From Oasisia sp. SBJ-2009 (taxonomy: Eukaryota > Annelida > Polychaeta > Sabellida > Siboglinidae): a stretch of 64,000 bases of DNA. The stretch lies in the NCBI GenBank assembly GCA_964017155.1, contig OZ024857.1, positions 39,741,141 through 39,805,140 on the forward strand, written 5' to 3'. Shown piece by piece: positions 1 through 13,924 of the stretch. Within the stretch, counting starts at the first letter, position 1. Every line of letters begins with the position of its first letter. The notes under the pieces were generated by a model. The model was not told where the DNA came from, ran no database searches, and saw only the letters and a list, made by a program, of their open reading frames with translations. The position numbers and the translations under genes were made by a program.

Positions 1-1430
1 ATTTTGCGTGTGTCTGCTTGGACAGGGTGGGAACTAATACATGTACTTGCATATTTGAGACTGCCTCACTTGACCCTAACTCTGGTAGCTAGGTGGCCAG
101 GAACCAAGGCTAATCGAAGGCAAAATAATTTGTACGGCCCAATATGTTAGTTAAATTAATTGTCTTGTGAAACAATATGAATTACCGTGCGCTGCACCTA
201 CATGTACCATTAAAGATAATTAGATACAGTTTTATGCTTTTAGCAATTTTTTTTATTTCCGTCTCAAGCTGCCCCATGTTCCCCTATTTTAATTATTTAT
301 AATTTATTCCTAGGTGGCGCCACTATAGTTACTTTCAAATGTAACTGCTGCATGTATTTGTCGGGTAATCATGGGGACGAGTTTAACATTGAGGATACTG
401 TAATAATGACAAATGCTGTCCATTGTTTGAAGGACCACTTGTTGTCGTAAGCTAGTATATTATTATAATAATTTCGACCAGTTCATCTGCAGTCGTTGCT
501 CTACTACCGCCACCTGTCGAATTGTTTGGTCTGTGGAAACGAAAATGGTGGCGCGCCATAAGACGCTATGTAATGTTACTTTATGTCCAGTGTTTCCCCT
601 GCTGTGTGATGAGTGGGATGGGCCACCTCCCTAAAAATGCCACCTCAGCTATTTCTAGACGTAATCCAGACTTTCAAATTTGTCAAAGGAAAAGACTGAA
701 TTCCACCAGGACTGCAGGTGTTCACTGACACAGACACAGTGTCAGTGTCACTGACACTCTGACACTGACACTGTCGCCGAGTGTCGCTGTCGGTGTCCAT
801 CATGATCAAAGCTGACGTTCCAAAAAGCCTGGTATCACAGGAGGGCATAGTGAAAAACTTCAAACCCAGAGTGCAACAGGCAATACACATGTAGACACTA
901 CTTTTTCTCAACCCGAGTGGTTAAACTTAAACTGTGGAATTCGACGACACAGTTCAGCCTTCAGGCCAGGATAATAAACCAACTTAAGATTAAGTCACGG
1001 CTCCGAAGTCGGCGAAGAGACTGTAGAGGCCACCACACAGACCTATACAAATTATCAGCCTTGACAATACAAACCAGACAAAAGCATATGAAAAAAAATA
1101 CATCAATAGAGAAACTGCATCAACAGAAAATAAACCTTGAGACTATTGACTGGACTTGAGGTAAGATGAAGTAAGATAAACATGTTTACACTTTACATAC
1201 TGCTACCTTGTAGTTAAGCATTTGTTTCCTCTCTCTAGCCCAGGGAATAGGTAAAACACCCGCTAATCTCCCAGTTAACTGGCCTAAATGATTAGGGCCT
1301 TTTCAGAATGGTTTTGTGAACGTTTTTCAATGTGTATGTAATTACTATGTATGTATGTCACTACTATGTGTTTGGAATGTCATTCCACATCATTTTCAGT
1401 AGAAAGAAGTAAGATTTAAAAAAAATTGTG
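1..1430. other. Non-coding flank, no gene seen
   Basis: I see no gene here. Open frames are short and lack recognisable domains. The only marked structure is a GACA/TGTC-rich patch at about 720-800 containing a perfect inverted repeat. The stretch at 905-1160 is somewhat richer in coding-like codons, but I recognise nothing in it. Confidence 0.5.
738..758. repeat. Perfect 21-nt inverted repeat in a GACA/TGTC-rich patch
   Basis: Two 10-nt arms (AGTGTCAGTG and CACTGACACT) flank a single T. The surrounding 720-800 is made almost wholly of GACAC and GTGTC words, so the palindrome may simply follow from local satellite-like composition. Confidence 0.8.
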
Positions 1431-1571
1431 TTTTAGATCAATTTAATGCTGTCAAGTCGATGCAAACAAACTGATGTCACAGGGCATGACAGCCCAGGCC
1501 CATATGCATCACAACCGCAAAGGCTATGTCTTGCGATTTGCGAATATATCCCCAAAACTAAGGCTACATCA

Positions 1572-4500
1572 ACTCTGCCATGGACGGTCCCAAGCCCGGC
1601 TGAGAAAAGAGGAGGGTTGGGCAAAGGGCTAACAACCCTTTCCCGTAAAACAAAACAGATTGTTACGAAAACATCGACCAAAGGAACTCTACTGAACTTG
1701 GGAGAAGGAGGGCCTCCTGGGGAGAGTACGACGCCATGCAGTGAAAGCCGTAAGGAAACTACATCGCCGATACCCTTCTTATCTTCCAAGAAAATCTCAA
1801 AAATCGGAACATGGAACGTGAGAACCATGTTCGAAGCAAACAAAGCAGGACAAATAGCAAGGGAATGACGGGCCTACAACATCACAGTACTAGGGCTATG
1901 TGAAACGAGGTGGACACAGTCAGGGCAAGTCAGACTGAATACGGGAGAAATGATTCTCTACTCAGGGCATGAAGAGGAAGATGCACATCATACAGAAGGC
2001 GTGGCACTCATGTTGTCACATGAGGCACAGAATGCTCTCATTAACTGGGAAGCAGCGGGACCAAGGATCATCTATGCTTCGTTCAAAACAAAGAAAGAAA
2101 ACATCAAGCTCAACAGCATTCAGTGCTACGCACCCACAAACGTCAAGGACAAAGAAACAAAAGAAGACTTTTACAACAAACTGCAGATGTTGTGTGACAA
2201 ACTGAAGGAGAAGGGCATGACAATACTCATGAACTTGAGACTTGAACGCCAAAATCGGACCAGACAACAGCGGGTACGAAGAAGTCATGGGCAGACAGGG
2301 ACTTGGGAGAATGAATGAAAATGGCGAGATGTTGGCTGACTTTTGTGCATTTAACAATATGGTCATTGGAGGCAGCGTGTTCCCGCATCGCAGGATTCAC
2401 AAAGCAACCTGGGTATCACCGGACCACAGAACAGAAAATCAAATAGACCATATCTGCATAGGACGGAAATTCAGAAGATCAATGCAGGATGTGAGAGTGC
2501 AGAGAGGGGCAGATGCAGCCTCAGACCACCATCTAGTGCTGGCCAGAATGAAGATGAAGCTAAATAAGAGAGAAGTCAAGAGGAACACCAGAATGCAGTA
2601 CAATGTGGACTTCCTAAAGGATAGGCTGACAACAGAGACCTTTCGACTTACAGTCAGAAATAAATACGAAGCCCTACAAGATATCCTTGACGAAGGAAAC
2701 ATGGACATAGACACACAATGGCAACAGATCAAGGAGATGTGGACCAGCACATGCAGCGAAGTTCTGGGAAAGAAGAAATACCAACAAAAAGACTGGATTT
2801 CTGCAGGCACTGTCAACAAAGTGCAAGTGAGGAAGGAAAAGAAAGGTGCAGTTAACACCAGCCGAACGAGAGCAGCAAAAGCCTCAGCACAGGAAGAGTA
2901 TACAGAGGCAAACAGAGCAGTCAAGAACAGCGTAAAAACAGACAAGGCAAACTTCATTGAAGACCTAGCCAAGGAAGCAGAGGATGCATCAGCCCACGGA
3001 AACATGAAACAACTGTATGATGTAACAAGAAAATTATCAGGAAAATACAAACACACAGACAGACCCATCAAAGATAAGAATGGCAATGTACTTACCAGTG
3101 ATGAAGACCAGATGAAGAGATGGAGGGAAAATTTTGAAGAACTGCTAAACCGGCCACCACCTCAGAACCCTCCAGACATCGCACCAGCTGAAGAAGTACT
3201 CCAGATAAACTGCGAAAGACCAAGTACGGCAGAGATTGAGAAAGCCATCCATCACATGAAGAGAGGAAAAGCTTCCGGCCCAGACAAAATTCATGCTGAG
3301 GCAATCAAGGCTGACATAGAGACCTCCACAGAGATACTGCATGACCTATTCGGGAAGATATGGGAACAAGAAGAAATACCAACGGAATGGAAAGAATGGT
3401 ACCTCGTGAAGCTCCCAAAGAAAGGTGATATGCAAGAATGTAAGAACTTCAGAGAGATAATGCTCCTATCAGTACCCGGAAAGGTCCTCAACAGAGTAAT
3501 CTTGGACAGACTTAAGGCAGGGGTAGATGCCAAGCTCAGAGACCACCAAGCTGGCTTCCGTAAAGACAGATCATGCACCGACCAAATAGCGACACTGCGA
3601 ATCATTGTTGAACAATCCATGGAGTGGGACTCATCCCTGTACATAAACTTTGTAGATTACGAGAAAGCATTTGATAGCCTCGACAGAGATACGCTGTGGA
3701 AGCTTCTACAGCACTACGGGATACCAGAGAAATTTATATCTCTGATAAGAAATAGTTACGAAGATATGGTATGCAGGGTCGTTCATGCAGGACAACTAAC
3801 AGACTCCTTCATGGTGAAGACAGGAGTGAGGCAAGGATGTCTTCTGTCACCATTCCTATTCCTGCTCGCCATAGACTGAATCATGAAAACGACTACAAAA
3901 AATAGAAGAAATGGGATCCAGTGGACACCTTGGAGCCAGTTGGAGGACCTGGACTTTGCAGATGACCTCGCTCTCCTCTCACACAGCCACAAACAGATGC
4001 AGGAAAAAAAAGAGCAGCTAAACACAGTATCAATACAGCTAGGACTCAACATCAGCAGAAGCAAGACAAAAATTATGAAAGCCAACACAAAGAACAACAA
4101 CCCCATTACATTGAACGGAGAGCCACTGGAAGAGACAGACTCATTCACATACCTGGGCAGTACAATCAACAAAAATGGAGGCACAGAAGAAGATGTCAAA
4201 GCAAGAATACAGAAAGCAAGAGTGGCATTCATCATGTTGAGGACAATTTTGAGAGCAAAACACATCAAAATTAACACCAAGCTGAAAATATTCAACTCAA
4301 ATGTCAAGGCAGTTCTACTCTATGGATCGGAGACATGGCGAACCACACAGAAGACACTAAAGAGAATACAGACCTTCATCAACAAATGCCTGCGCAGAAT
4401 ACTACACCTGAAGTGGACAGACAAGGTACCCAACACCACTCTCTGGAAAACAACCAAGCAACTACCCATAGAAAATGAAATAAAGAAGAGAAAATGGAGG

Positions 4501-4740
4501 TGGATAGGACATACACTAAGGAAACCACCAGAAACAATCACCCGTCAAGCCATCACATGGAACCCCCCAGGGAAGAGGAGAAGAGGTAGGCCACGAAACA
4601 CCTGGCAGAGAGACACAGAAAAAGATACAAAAGAGATGGGGTACACCCGGAAGGAAATGGAGAAGATGGCCACAGACAGAAAACAGTGGCGTTCCTTAGT
4701 CGATGGCCTATGCTCCGAGCGAGCGAAAAGGCTTAAGTAA
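1572..4740 (+). pseudogene. Endonuclease / reverse transcriptase ORF of the LINE, broken by two stops and a frameshift
   Basis: In order: an endonuclease N-terminus (KIGTWNVRTM at about 1800); an in-frame TGA at 1866-1868; endonuclease continuing to about 2230; a frameshift at about 2230-2242 in the segment that normally reads GDxNAKIG; the endonuclease end with DHHLV (about 2525); a charged linker; reverse transcriptase with AGFRKDRSCTDQ (about 3550) and a GVRQGC motif (about 3825); a TGA at 3877-3879 just after LAID; the catalytic FADD motif (about 3955-3966); and a basic C-terminus ending at 4740. The second stop is probably a Trp codon changed from TGG to TGA. With three lesions the copy cannot make a full protein. 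It is otherwise nearly full length and only mildly decayed, so the insertion may be fairly recent. Confidence 0.88.
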
Positions 4741-4741
4741 G
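1572..4741 (+). mobile_element. RTE-like non-LTR retrotransposon, decayed copy
   Basis: This LINE copy encodes an AP-type endonuclease followed by reverse transcriptase, the arrangement often annotated as craniofacial development protein 2-like. No separate ORF1 is seen, which fits RTE-type elements. The 3' end reads (TAAG)n. The 13-nt word taaggctacatca occurs at 4742-4754, directly after the element, and again at 1559-1571. That fits a target-site duplication and would place the 5' end at 1572. The reading frame is open back to 1446, so an earlier 5' end (about 1446) is possible. The family-level call rests on my recognition of the protein, not on a search. Confidence 0.8.
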
Positions 4742-5069
4742 TAAGGCTACATCACTAATTTTGTTCTGTATTATGCAGATTTATGGTTTTAAACATACAT
4801 TTATAAAGTATTTGGGGTAATTATTTTATTTCGACTTCCCAATGCACACGCAAGACATCGCCTTGCTTTGCAGTCGTGCTGCGTCTGGCATGCCCTAACT
4901 GCTCGCGCAATTAATTATGTCATCACCAATATTGGTGAAAATGTTCATCAAGATAAAAGAAGGCCGGCTATGGTGGCTGAAACATTGAAGTGAGTAGAAA
5001 TTATTAGTTGTGTAATCAGAAATTGTACTTGAATATGTTGTCACCAATATGTTTGTAAATAATTTCATT

Positions 5070-5150
5070 TAGTAATAATAGTGTTAATAGTAGTGTTAGT
5101 AGTAGCAATGTTAGTGGTAGTAGTGTTAGTGTTAGTAGTAGTAGAAGTAG
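5070..5150. repeat. Imperfect trinucleotide tract (AGT / GTT)n
   Basis: About 80 bases built from interspersed AGT, AAT and GTT triplets. It is simple-sequence DNA that has decayed by substitution. Confidence 0.8.
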
Positions 5151-5747
5151 TTTGGTGTTTTTTGTCTCTTTCTTGCCCATTCTTTTAAACAGACACTTGT
5201 AATTGAGTAATGATTAGGAGACATGTGTCTCACTGCCTTTAAAACTGTGGACATTATTATACGTTAAGCAGAGGACACTGTGTGTGCAAAGGTCACGAAT
5301 GGGTTGCTAATGAAAAAAGGCATACTTAATTTTGCTGCATTGACGTAAGAGGCATTCTTCTGTCGGCAGTCACTCTCATAATTCATGATTTTTTTAGTAG
5401 TAATGTTGCATACTGTCATACCCTCCCTCTCACTTGTGCACCATGCTATATCACTGAGCATATGTGTGCCTACTAGTTTTTATATTAATGAATGTAAAGG
5501 TAACAACATACTTGTACAAAGAATCTTAATAAACCTTGCAAGTAAGTTTTTGCTCTCAAGCCAAATTCTATTTGTATGTGGATGGGATACACCTAGTAAT
5601 TTCAGAGAAGTCAGACCTTGCCTTTTTGAGACTTAAAATGTGTTCAGCATCTGAAAAAAAGATACATAGTAATATATATCCACCCTTGTTCAAATTAATA
5701 CGTAATACAACATACAAGTCAATATAGCCAATCCTATTAATAGTTGA

Positions 5748-5790
5748 ATGAATGAATGAATGAATGAATGTTTATTTAACAACGCAACGT
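5748..5790. repeat. (GAAT)n tract with TTTATTTAAC flank
   Basis: Five or more GAAT tetramers run into TTTATTTAACAACG. In my experience a GAATGAATG tail next to TTTA(TTTA)AC is common at interspersed repeats in mollusc genomes. This is one of the weak clues used for the taxonomic guess. Confidence 0.6.
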
Positions 5791-8700
5791 TGAATACAGT
5801 TAATGACCACCATTTTCTGGAATGTCGTACAATCTTTACATTTATGTGACATTTACAGTATACTGGGTAATGAAAAGGGCCTGACACCATTGCAGCGCAG
5901 ACACTTATAGTGCCTTTTTTTAACTTTTTAACTTGAAAAAAGTAAAATCTCATCAGCAGTCTTCTATAATTGCATGAGTAATATATTGCAGCAGAAACTG
6001 GATATGTTGAAATACAGCCTGTCTTCAAAAGCAGACACCTAAAGACTCTTACAAACTGCTGAAATTTAACAGTAGCCTCTTATTGTATAACTGTGTCCAC
6101 TGAATGCCTCTACAGACATTCACTAAGGGTTAGACGGTCACACTTCAGTGATCACCAGCATACTGTGAGGCTGTCGAGGAGTGGGTATCTTGCTAGTTCA
6201 TGTGACACTCTTGAAGTAGGAGTATATCTATTATCTACCTAATAGTTATCCCCTGTTCCTGGATTCACTGAGACTCTTCCTGGGCTCTCTGAAGGCTCAC
6301 CAACCATGTGTGTTGATCTTTGTATCTATAATTTGATATAACATTTTACTGAAATTCCTGTCAAATAATTATTTTAATAAGATGGAATATATTCTTCAAG
6401 TGTTACCTCTTTTACTTCAACATGTTGCGGATTTTATGTAAAGTGCATTGACTGAAGGGGTTCATTGAACCCACAACAGGTTACACATTGACCTGTTGTG
6501 AGTGATGGTTCTTTATAGCTTGATGGGTATCTAGGGAGATTCTCAACACTTAACACATTGTTGGAAAATGGACAAACATAAAAGGTGTAAACTGTAACAC
6601 AACTGAAAGTGTGCCCTGTAAGAATGGTTTTGAGTAATACTGTCATCCAGGGACTAATGTAGGGATATAGTTTAGCCAATTGCATCATGTGGGAATATAT
6701 TTTAGCTAGTTATGACATTACCAACATGATGTGTTTTTTACCTGTCCAGATATTTTGCTGTCGTTAGTTGCTTCACAAAAATACTAATCATTAGCCATCA
6801 TTGCTGTGGTGGCTTCTAAGATACCTATAAAAAGGAAGATCCTAATTTTTTACCTGTTCAAATAAATGATAGGTTTACACAATTCATACTTGCTCCTAAA
6901 CAACTCAGCCTGTCCAAATGATGGGATGACGAGTCTGTGCAGTAGTTTATGTTGCCTTTCAGTCGGTGTACTTTTGGGAGTCGCCCACAACTTCAGTTGT
7001 TGCCACATGTTACCATAGAAGAATAGAAGAGCTACCAAATGCTGTGGGAAATTGTTCCACAATCCTCTAATTTGAAAACATAATCCATTCTTGTGGTAAG
7101 ATCATTTCTTTGACTTGTCTTATGAGTTATGAGGTTACACTTGAAACAGCCCTGTCTAGAGGTACTTAACATAAGTGTGAATTTGCCAGCAGTTTTCTTC
7201 TGTGAGGCAGAGTTGATGAGCACACAACTGACCCCATGTGAGTCATTTTACTTCTGGACATTAAACAGAAGTTGGAGCTTCCAAACTACCAAGAAAGATA
7301 GACACCCAGTGTAGAAGCTCCGAAGGCTTATGTGGTTCTTCCAAAAGACACAAAGTGGGTGAATGAAACTGCTCAATTTTTAAACACAAGCAATATGATT
7401 CAAGCCCTGGTTGTCTCAACTCACTGGTGCTCTACTGTGTCCCATTCACTGCTCATTGGAGTGTTCTGCTGTGACGATAACTTGAGGGTAGTAGTTGGGA
7501 CCCTCTTAGATGACTACAGTAGCGACTACATGAGTAATATAATCGCCAGTGTCGACCTCTACCTGTGGTAATAATCGTGTGTGGTTGCGGCCAGTTGTGG
7601 TGCTACAAGGCGTGTCTGTTTAGTCTCCACAGTTTCGGCAGTGCAATGTTCGGTCTCGCTGTGCAACTTCCTGATCTGTTACTTACCTGATTTATAGCCA
7701 GTTCGCTACAGCTCAATAGTTGGATATTACAGGCATTGTTTGAAGTTGCTCCACGTTCGGTGAGTTGACATTTATGCTGTTCACGTTTTTCAGGAAGAAA
7801 GTTGATATATGGAAACTGTAAGTGTTACTTCTGCAGTGTGTGTTGTAAAGGGTGCGTTTTTTGTCCCACTTTATCACAATGCTGACAGTGCTTTTAGACA
7901 CATTTGGCGGGAACTCTGGGCATACATACAGGATAACATTAACTGCAGTGTGGACATTTGTCTGGAACAAGGACCGATTACTGCCAGGTCATATATCTCT
8001 AATAGGCTTTTAGTTAATTGTGTATCTATTAGGTGGTGGACTTATTAGGTTACTGGTATAATTACTGGTAAGTAAACTGAAGGGTTATTACTACAAAGTC
8101 AACACTTGAGGGAGGGGACAGTTGGGAAAACTCATGCTTTATCTCTCAAAAAAGTCTAAAGTCTATTATTAAAATAATTATTTGTTTGATCCACATTCAG
8201 TTTTTAGCAGTACTAATAAACTGTGGTAAATGATGTGGGTTTTATGAGTAATATTTACCCATTATTCCAGCATCAGTCATTCTGTGGTATCAGATATTTA
8301 CAGACTTGGCAAGTAGCTGGCAAAAACAAGTGTATAGGTAAACTATTTATACTGTTACGCTTGGTTCATCCATCACAGCCTACCTGAATAGAATCACACA
8401 GTAATAGCTGTTTATGTTTAGCAAAGTTAACGCTGGCTGAGGGAACAGCAGTAAATCACTTGCTGGCAGTTACTATTACATTTGTCTTTACTCATTCTCC
8501 TCTTCCACTCTTTCAAACAGGCAGAGGCAACAATCACATATTTCTTTCAGCATCTCTGGTGTGGCCTGAGGATGACTTGTTTCCATCTGCTTCTTTGTCC
8601 TCCACTGTCCTCACATCCCCTCCAGTCTCCTAATGCAGACCATCTAGTCACTCATTTTAGGCTTCTTCTCCATTATGGCACTGTTGTCTGTACTGCATTC

Positions 8701-9561
8701 TACCCATCATAGGATCATGGTATTTGGATATGTGACTTGTATCATTGACAGAACCAATTAGCTGCATGGAGGTTGTGTTCAGCCTATTCAACATGAAAGG
8801 AAGATTGTGTATTGTGCTCGCAGCTAATCAACCTACTCAACAAGAAAGAAGGATTATGTATTGCGATTGCAATGAAGGGAATTCAAAGTGTGAAGTGTTT
8901 AACAATTACAGCCCTCTCCATTTTCCAAAGGTCATTAATTGACCACACAGACCACAGCAATCAACAATAGTCTTGATAAATCAGTGACATTCAAACATGT
9001 CGTTTAGAAATGAGAAATACATGACATTTTATCAAACTGAAAGTATAAAGTTTATAGACCTTTTCTGACATAACCGGCATCAGTTTAATAACATGATCCT
9101 TTCCATGTTTACCCTTGAGTTGCAACAAGTGAACAAGGATGTTCAGGTATCAAATAAGCTGTTGAGCTTCTTTCTAAGAAACACCTGTACACGCTGTAGT
9201 AGACATAAGCCAGTTTTTCTGGCAGGTTCCGTCACTCACCCACTGAGGGAGAAACGTGAGATGGTAATTACAGGTTGTGTGTAAGATATGACATCATCAC
9301 TGAGCAGCTTATGAGGCTACATAGTACACTTCCTTATAGTATCCAACTGTAGTGTGTAAGAATGACTCATTTTAACGGAACATGTAATTGTCGTTCATTC
9401 ATAATCTGTATGGCTGCGCAGAGTTCATCTTTAAGCTTCTGTACACTTCTGAAAGTGTGTTGAACAAGCGAAGTACTGTAGCAAGTTTGTAAGAGGAGAA
9501 GGGAAACCTTGAGCTAGACTCCTACGTGTATAAGAGGTATCTACACATCTGTCTGGCTGTC

Positions 9562-9652
9562 AGCACACACACACATACAATTGTACACACACGCATGCAT
9601 GCACGCACGCATGCATGCATGCATGCACACACACACATACATACACACACAG
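9562..9652. repeat. (CA)n / (GCAT)n compound microsatellite
   Basis: CA runs flank a core of repeated GCATGC/GCAC words at about 9590-9627. The core is almost entirely alternating purine-pyrimidine and self-complementary (GCATGC), so it could adopt Z-form or cruciform structure. Open frames across it are artefacts of the repeat. Confidence 0.85.
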
Positions 9653-10618
9653 TTTTTATGATAGCAGTCTCTTATTGTTTCTTTTTTATTAATGATTTTA
9701 TGATTTGTTGTTTTCCTCATTTTTACATTTTAGTGATTATGTGCAGCACTTTTGAGCAAGCTTTATTGCATGAAAAAACACTATATAATTTTTGTATATA
9801 ATACTAATAATCAGTTGAACTGTGCCGTGTATTACAGGAACAAGGAAATACAAACACTGTCTGCCAGTTTATGTTACTCAATCTCTTCTTGTCACTTTTA
9901 ACAATTACTTAATTCAGCATTGGAAATGCAGCAGGAAGTGTTAGTGAACATATATTTCAAAATAATGTGCAAGCTGCAACACTTTTCCTGGTTAGTTTAC
10001 CTTAACCCTGCCACAAACCTATCACTATAAAATGCCACCTCACAAGATATATCTTAATATACTGTGTACCATGACATGAAATAACCAATGTGTTTTTACA
10101 TTTTATTAATGATGTAGACTAGATTTTCAATTTATAGATTGTACCTACCCTGTAATAGGGCAGACATGCCGATATAGCAGGACCTATAATAAAAATGGTA
10201 TGCATGTATAAACATACAGTGTACAGAGAAACACTGTGCCAATTAGAGTTGATGTTGTGATTGACAGTCCAGGTGATTCAGTCAAGGGTGAGTGGTCTCT
10301 CTGACACAGGTAGATCAGGATCCTTTACAGAAGAACTTCTCACTTCAAAGACCATTTTATTGCCAAGGGTGTTTCTGTCCAAACACAGTCTGCCCTGATA
10401 ATTGATTGAGATGCTTGTATCTATTGCCAGCAGAGTGCCCGAGTTTGAATCCAACCTTTGATGGCTCCACCCTGTTTTTGTCTATTCATATCACAATTTC
10501 ATGATCTGTATTTTCTATTTATATCGCAGTTTCATGATGTATACTGAATGGTATCGGAAATGCAGTCAAATTAGGATATGTACTTTTGAAGGTAAATTGC
10601 CTTTTTATTTTTATTTAC

Positions 10619-10678
10619 ATACACACACACACACATAGGCACCCACAGACACCCACACACACCACACACACGCACGCA

Positions 10679-10720
<42 letters not shown>
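10619..10720. repeat. (CA)n microsatellite
   Basis: About 100 bases of CA dinucleotides with scattered interruptions, longest and purest at about 10681-10718. Confidence 0.9.
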
Positions 10721-11984
10721 CACAAGTATATTACTTCAGATTACAATGAAGTGATGAAGCCTCCCTTAAAGTTAGACACATTGTTTGTATATTTAATATT
10801 TTTAATCAACAAAACATTATTGTGTCTTCATTTTGTAACTACCGTTCTGAATGGTAATAATTAGGGAGTTTTATTATCCTTCCCAACATTCAGAACTAAA
10901 ATAAATCATGATGAAACACTGATATATTGAATAAATCATATGCAAAGAAACTTTGCTATCTGGACAATGAAAACAATTCTAATGACAACTTTATTTGTCA
11001 GCTGTTATATCTGTAATACCTGATATCATACAAACGTCCATGTGAATCTTTTCAGTTGAGTTAGCACACGGCATAAAGCTAAAAATATCATTATGTACTA
11101 ACAATGCAAAACGAATCTATATACAGTAAGTGGAGGTCTTCCATTGAGAAACTTCAATTATTTCTCTGTTTACCTTATTGTTATTAATGATCGGTTACAC
11201 TGTCACCATGAGCATTGCCTATATAAGTTGCATTGTACACCATAAGATCTCTTCTAACATTAGTTGTCAAGATCATATCTTCAATGTCAAACCTGTTTTT
11301 ACACAACACTGGCCTGAGCAGTAGCAGTTATAATACCCATGAAATCAAGTCACTGCATGTGTTGTAGTTGACTCAGAGGTTTACTGTTTACAGTCTCAGC
11401 TCCAGTTGGTCATTATATAGATTATGCAATGTAACACTGTTGTTGAATGAGCAGTTAAATTGTGAATTAGCCTCGACATTCGGCTACTTTCATAAGCTTG
11501 TGTATTCATTGATCTCCCTGAAAACCACTGCATATGGCAGGGGTGGGGGTGGGGGGTGGGGTGGGGTTAAGGGTGTGTTGACAGGTATGAGTCATAAACT
11601 TTGTGCGTGCACTGTGCAGCCTTAGTATATCTCTTGTTCATTCATATTCCAGACACAGCCTCAGGTGGCATTATATTGTGATTAATGACGTTTCTGACAC
11701 GTACTGGCGCATTTGTCACAATTTGTGGGGGTGGATACAGCTGGGAGTTGGTGGGAACAAATCACTTCTTCACGTAAACTTATGGTATTGATGTTTGCAC
11801 AATAAGACTTGGAAATTGTTACCTAATAAATACGTTTATTGCAAATAACTGTTCAGTATGATTCCATGAGAATCTTACAGGATGAACGATTAGGGAATAT
11901 CTTTATTATCAATAGATCATTTGTAAACAACACGTACTGAATGTTGAAATCAACACATATTTTCCCAAAGAATAATAATAATTC

Positions 11985-12060
11985 TGTTGCTTAATATAGC
12001 GCTTTTTAGCTAACTAAATATCAATCAAAGCGCTTCACATTAATACGATGTGTTCACTAA
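11985..12060. repeat. Interspersed-repeat remnant with TATAGCGCTTT / AAAGCGCTTCAC words
   Basis: Reads AATATAGCGCTTTTT then CAAAGCGCTTCACAT after an AATAATAAT tract. Similar words occur in reversed order at about 42405-42465 (AAAGCGCTTTGAA, then TGCGCTATATAAGAAC), suggesting two copies of one dispersed family. I recognise the pattern as common in aquatic-animal genomes but cannot name the family. Confidence 0.5.
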
Positions 12061-12177
12061 ATCTAAAATATAAATTAACTCAATACATAAGGTAAGATAA
12101 CAATAAATAAGCTAAGATAAATAAATAAATAAGTTAAGATCAATAAAAACACTATGCAACAATTCTGTTAGTAGCTT

Positions 12178-12420
12178 TGTGAGGGTAAGATCCTGTTACT
12201 GTTTAATGAGGGTGATACAAGATCATGTTAATTTAAAGAGGGTAATACAAGATCCTGTTTCTGTTTAGGGAGTGTGATACTGTATTATGTTACTGTTTTA
12301 GTAATATAGTGATACAATATCCTGCAATACAAGCTACAGTCTGAAGTTTAGGCAGTATAGTGTAAACTGACTTAGTTAGGGTGATACAAGAACATGTTAC
12401 TATAACTTAGTAAGCCACCA
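12178..12420. repeat. Degenerate tandem repeat, GTGATACAAGATCCTGTTAC-like unit
   Basis: Words such as GATACAAGATC, CTGTTACTGTTTA and GAGGGTGATAC recur at irregular intervals of roughly 40-60 bases. This is an old, strongly diverged minisatellite. Confidence 0.6.
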
Positions 12421-13924
12421 TTCAGTATAATTATATCCTTCCTGTTACTAACTCATTGAGGTAATATACGTCATCTCACAACACTATTTTATTACTAGTT
12501 ATGGTGACACAAACAACGCTATTTTTATTACTACCATGGGGTAATAATACTAGTGAAGGTGACACAAGATTATAGGCTTATACAATGTCCTGCTCCAATC
12601 TCAGGAAGCATGATACAAAATATTTCTTCACATATTCCTATCGTGAGTCACTGCAACATTTGTCAACACGTGTACTATAATTACGTCAATTAGCTCTAGA
12701 CGTTGGTAAGTGATTGTACCATGAGACACCAACCAACAAGACAACTGCGCCTTCCATGGGTCACATGTCCTCATTCTCATCAGTTCTTGCGCCATGTTTA
12801 CCACGATGTGACAGATGTTGATGATAATACCTTAGGTACCCATCTCTCACATTGCCCCTGCTGTATACTTGTTGACTCTGCATTCAGCGGACCAAGTCTT
12901 TGTCCCAGGAGGAGTGAGTGGCTGTTGGAGGTAGACTTCTCTCCCACTGAGTAGTGCTGCATAATGTTTGCATTAGTGATTGGACACAAAGGGGCAGCTA
13001 CTGTTTCAGGGGCTGGCAACTGTGCAGTGATTTTGAATGAGGCAACTCGAACACTGAAGTGTAAAACCTATCTACCTGATTTTTTATTTAGACTTTTTGC
13101 TGTATGTATCTTCATTTTACAGATGTATTTTATGTGTGACATTGCCATTATTTGTGTTACTGAAAGTCAATGGAACCTGGTTGAAAAAGGCAATTTTAAG
13201 ATTTAAAATTAGGATTCTGTGGTTGTCATGTAAGACATATGTTTTTATGTCCTAAATGTGTGCATGTGTAGATAAATGCCTGGTGAATATTTGTAACTCT
13301 TCATTAGGTTATATTTTACAGCAGGAAGATGATGCACATTTCTCTCAAGAATATTTACTTAAAATAAATTGAATCAATTATCATCACACTATTAAAAATA
13401 TTAATGTATATCATAATTGTCACAATTAACCCAGATAAGTGTGAATGCATACAAAGTCAATTATTAAGTAACACTTGCTAAATTAGTTTGACATATGAAT
13501 AATTTGGTAATTGCCCAGTTATTTAACTGTATCAATATATTTGCCTGTTGACGTAGTTAAGCAGACGTGGTAAATTTTACACATTGCTGACATTTTGATG
13601 TACCTTACTGCCATTGTACTGAAGACAGATTACAAAAGGTTTGTGCAATACCTGCAAGGGATACTGTCAAAGGTATTGTAAGAATGTTATCAGCAGTGCC
13701 TCCAGTGGTCAGATAGAACACAATACAACTGTCATATTGCCAATCAGTATATTGATGATATATATCAGTGAATGCAAGCAGTTCAGTATCTGTCAGTAAA
13801 TGGTTATCAAAAATACATGGGTTTGGTGTGTCTGTGAGTTGAAATTGTGATGTCTGAGGACAGTGAATAATGATGCTTACTCGTTATCATAACACAAGAT
13901 ATACATACACATATAATTATAGTT

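Larger units (their letters stand above)
4755..9540. other. Long non-coding stretch, no gene recognised
   Basis: Only short open frames without domain similarity are seen, on both strands. Contents I can name are an imperfect AGT/GTT trinucleotide tract (5070-5150) and a GAAT tract at about 5748-5770. The region may lie in a long 5' intron of the gene at 23 kb, but no spliced link can be shown. Confidence 0.5.

Noticed and set aside
1446..1868. Independent 140-codon host gene
   Set aside because: Its C-terminal half is the start of the LINE endonuclease (IGTWNVRTM) and the frame continues past the stop into the same domain.
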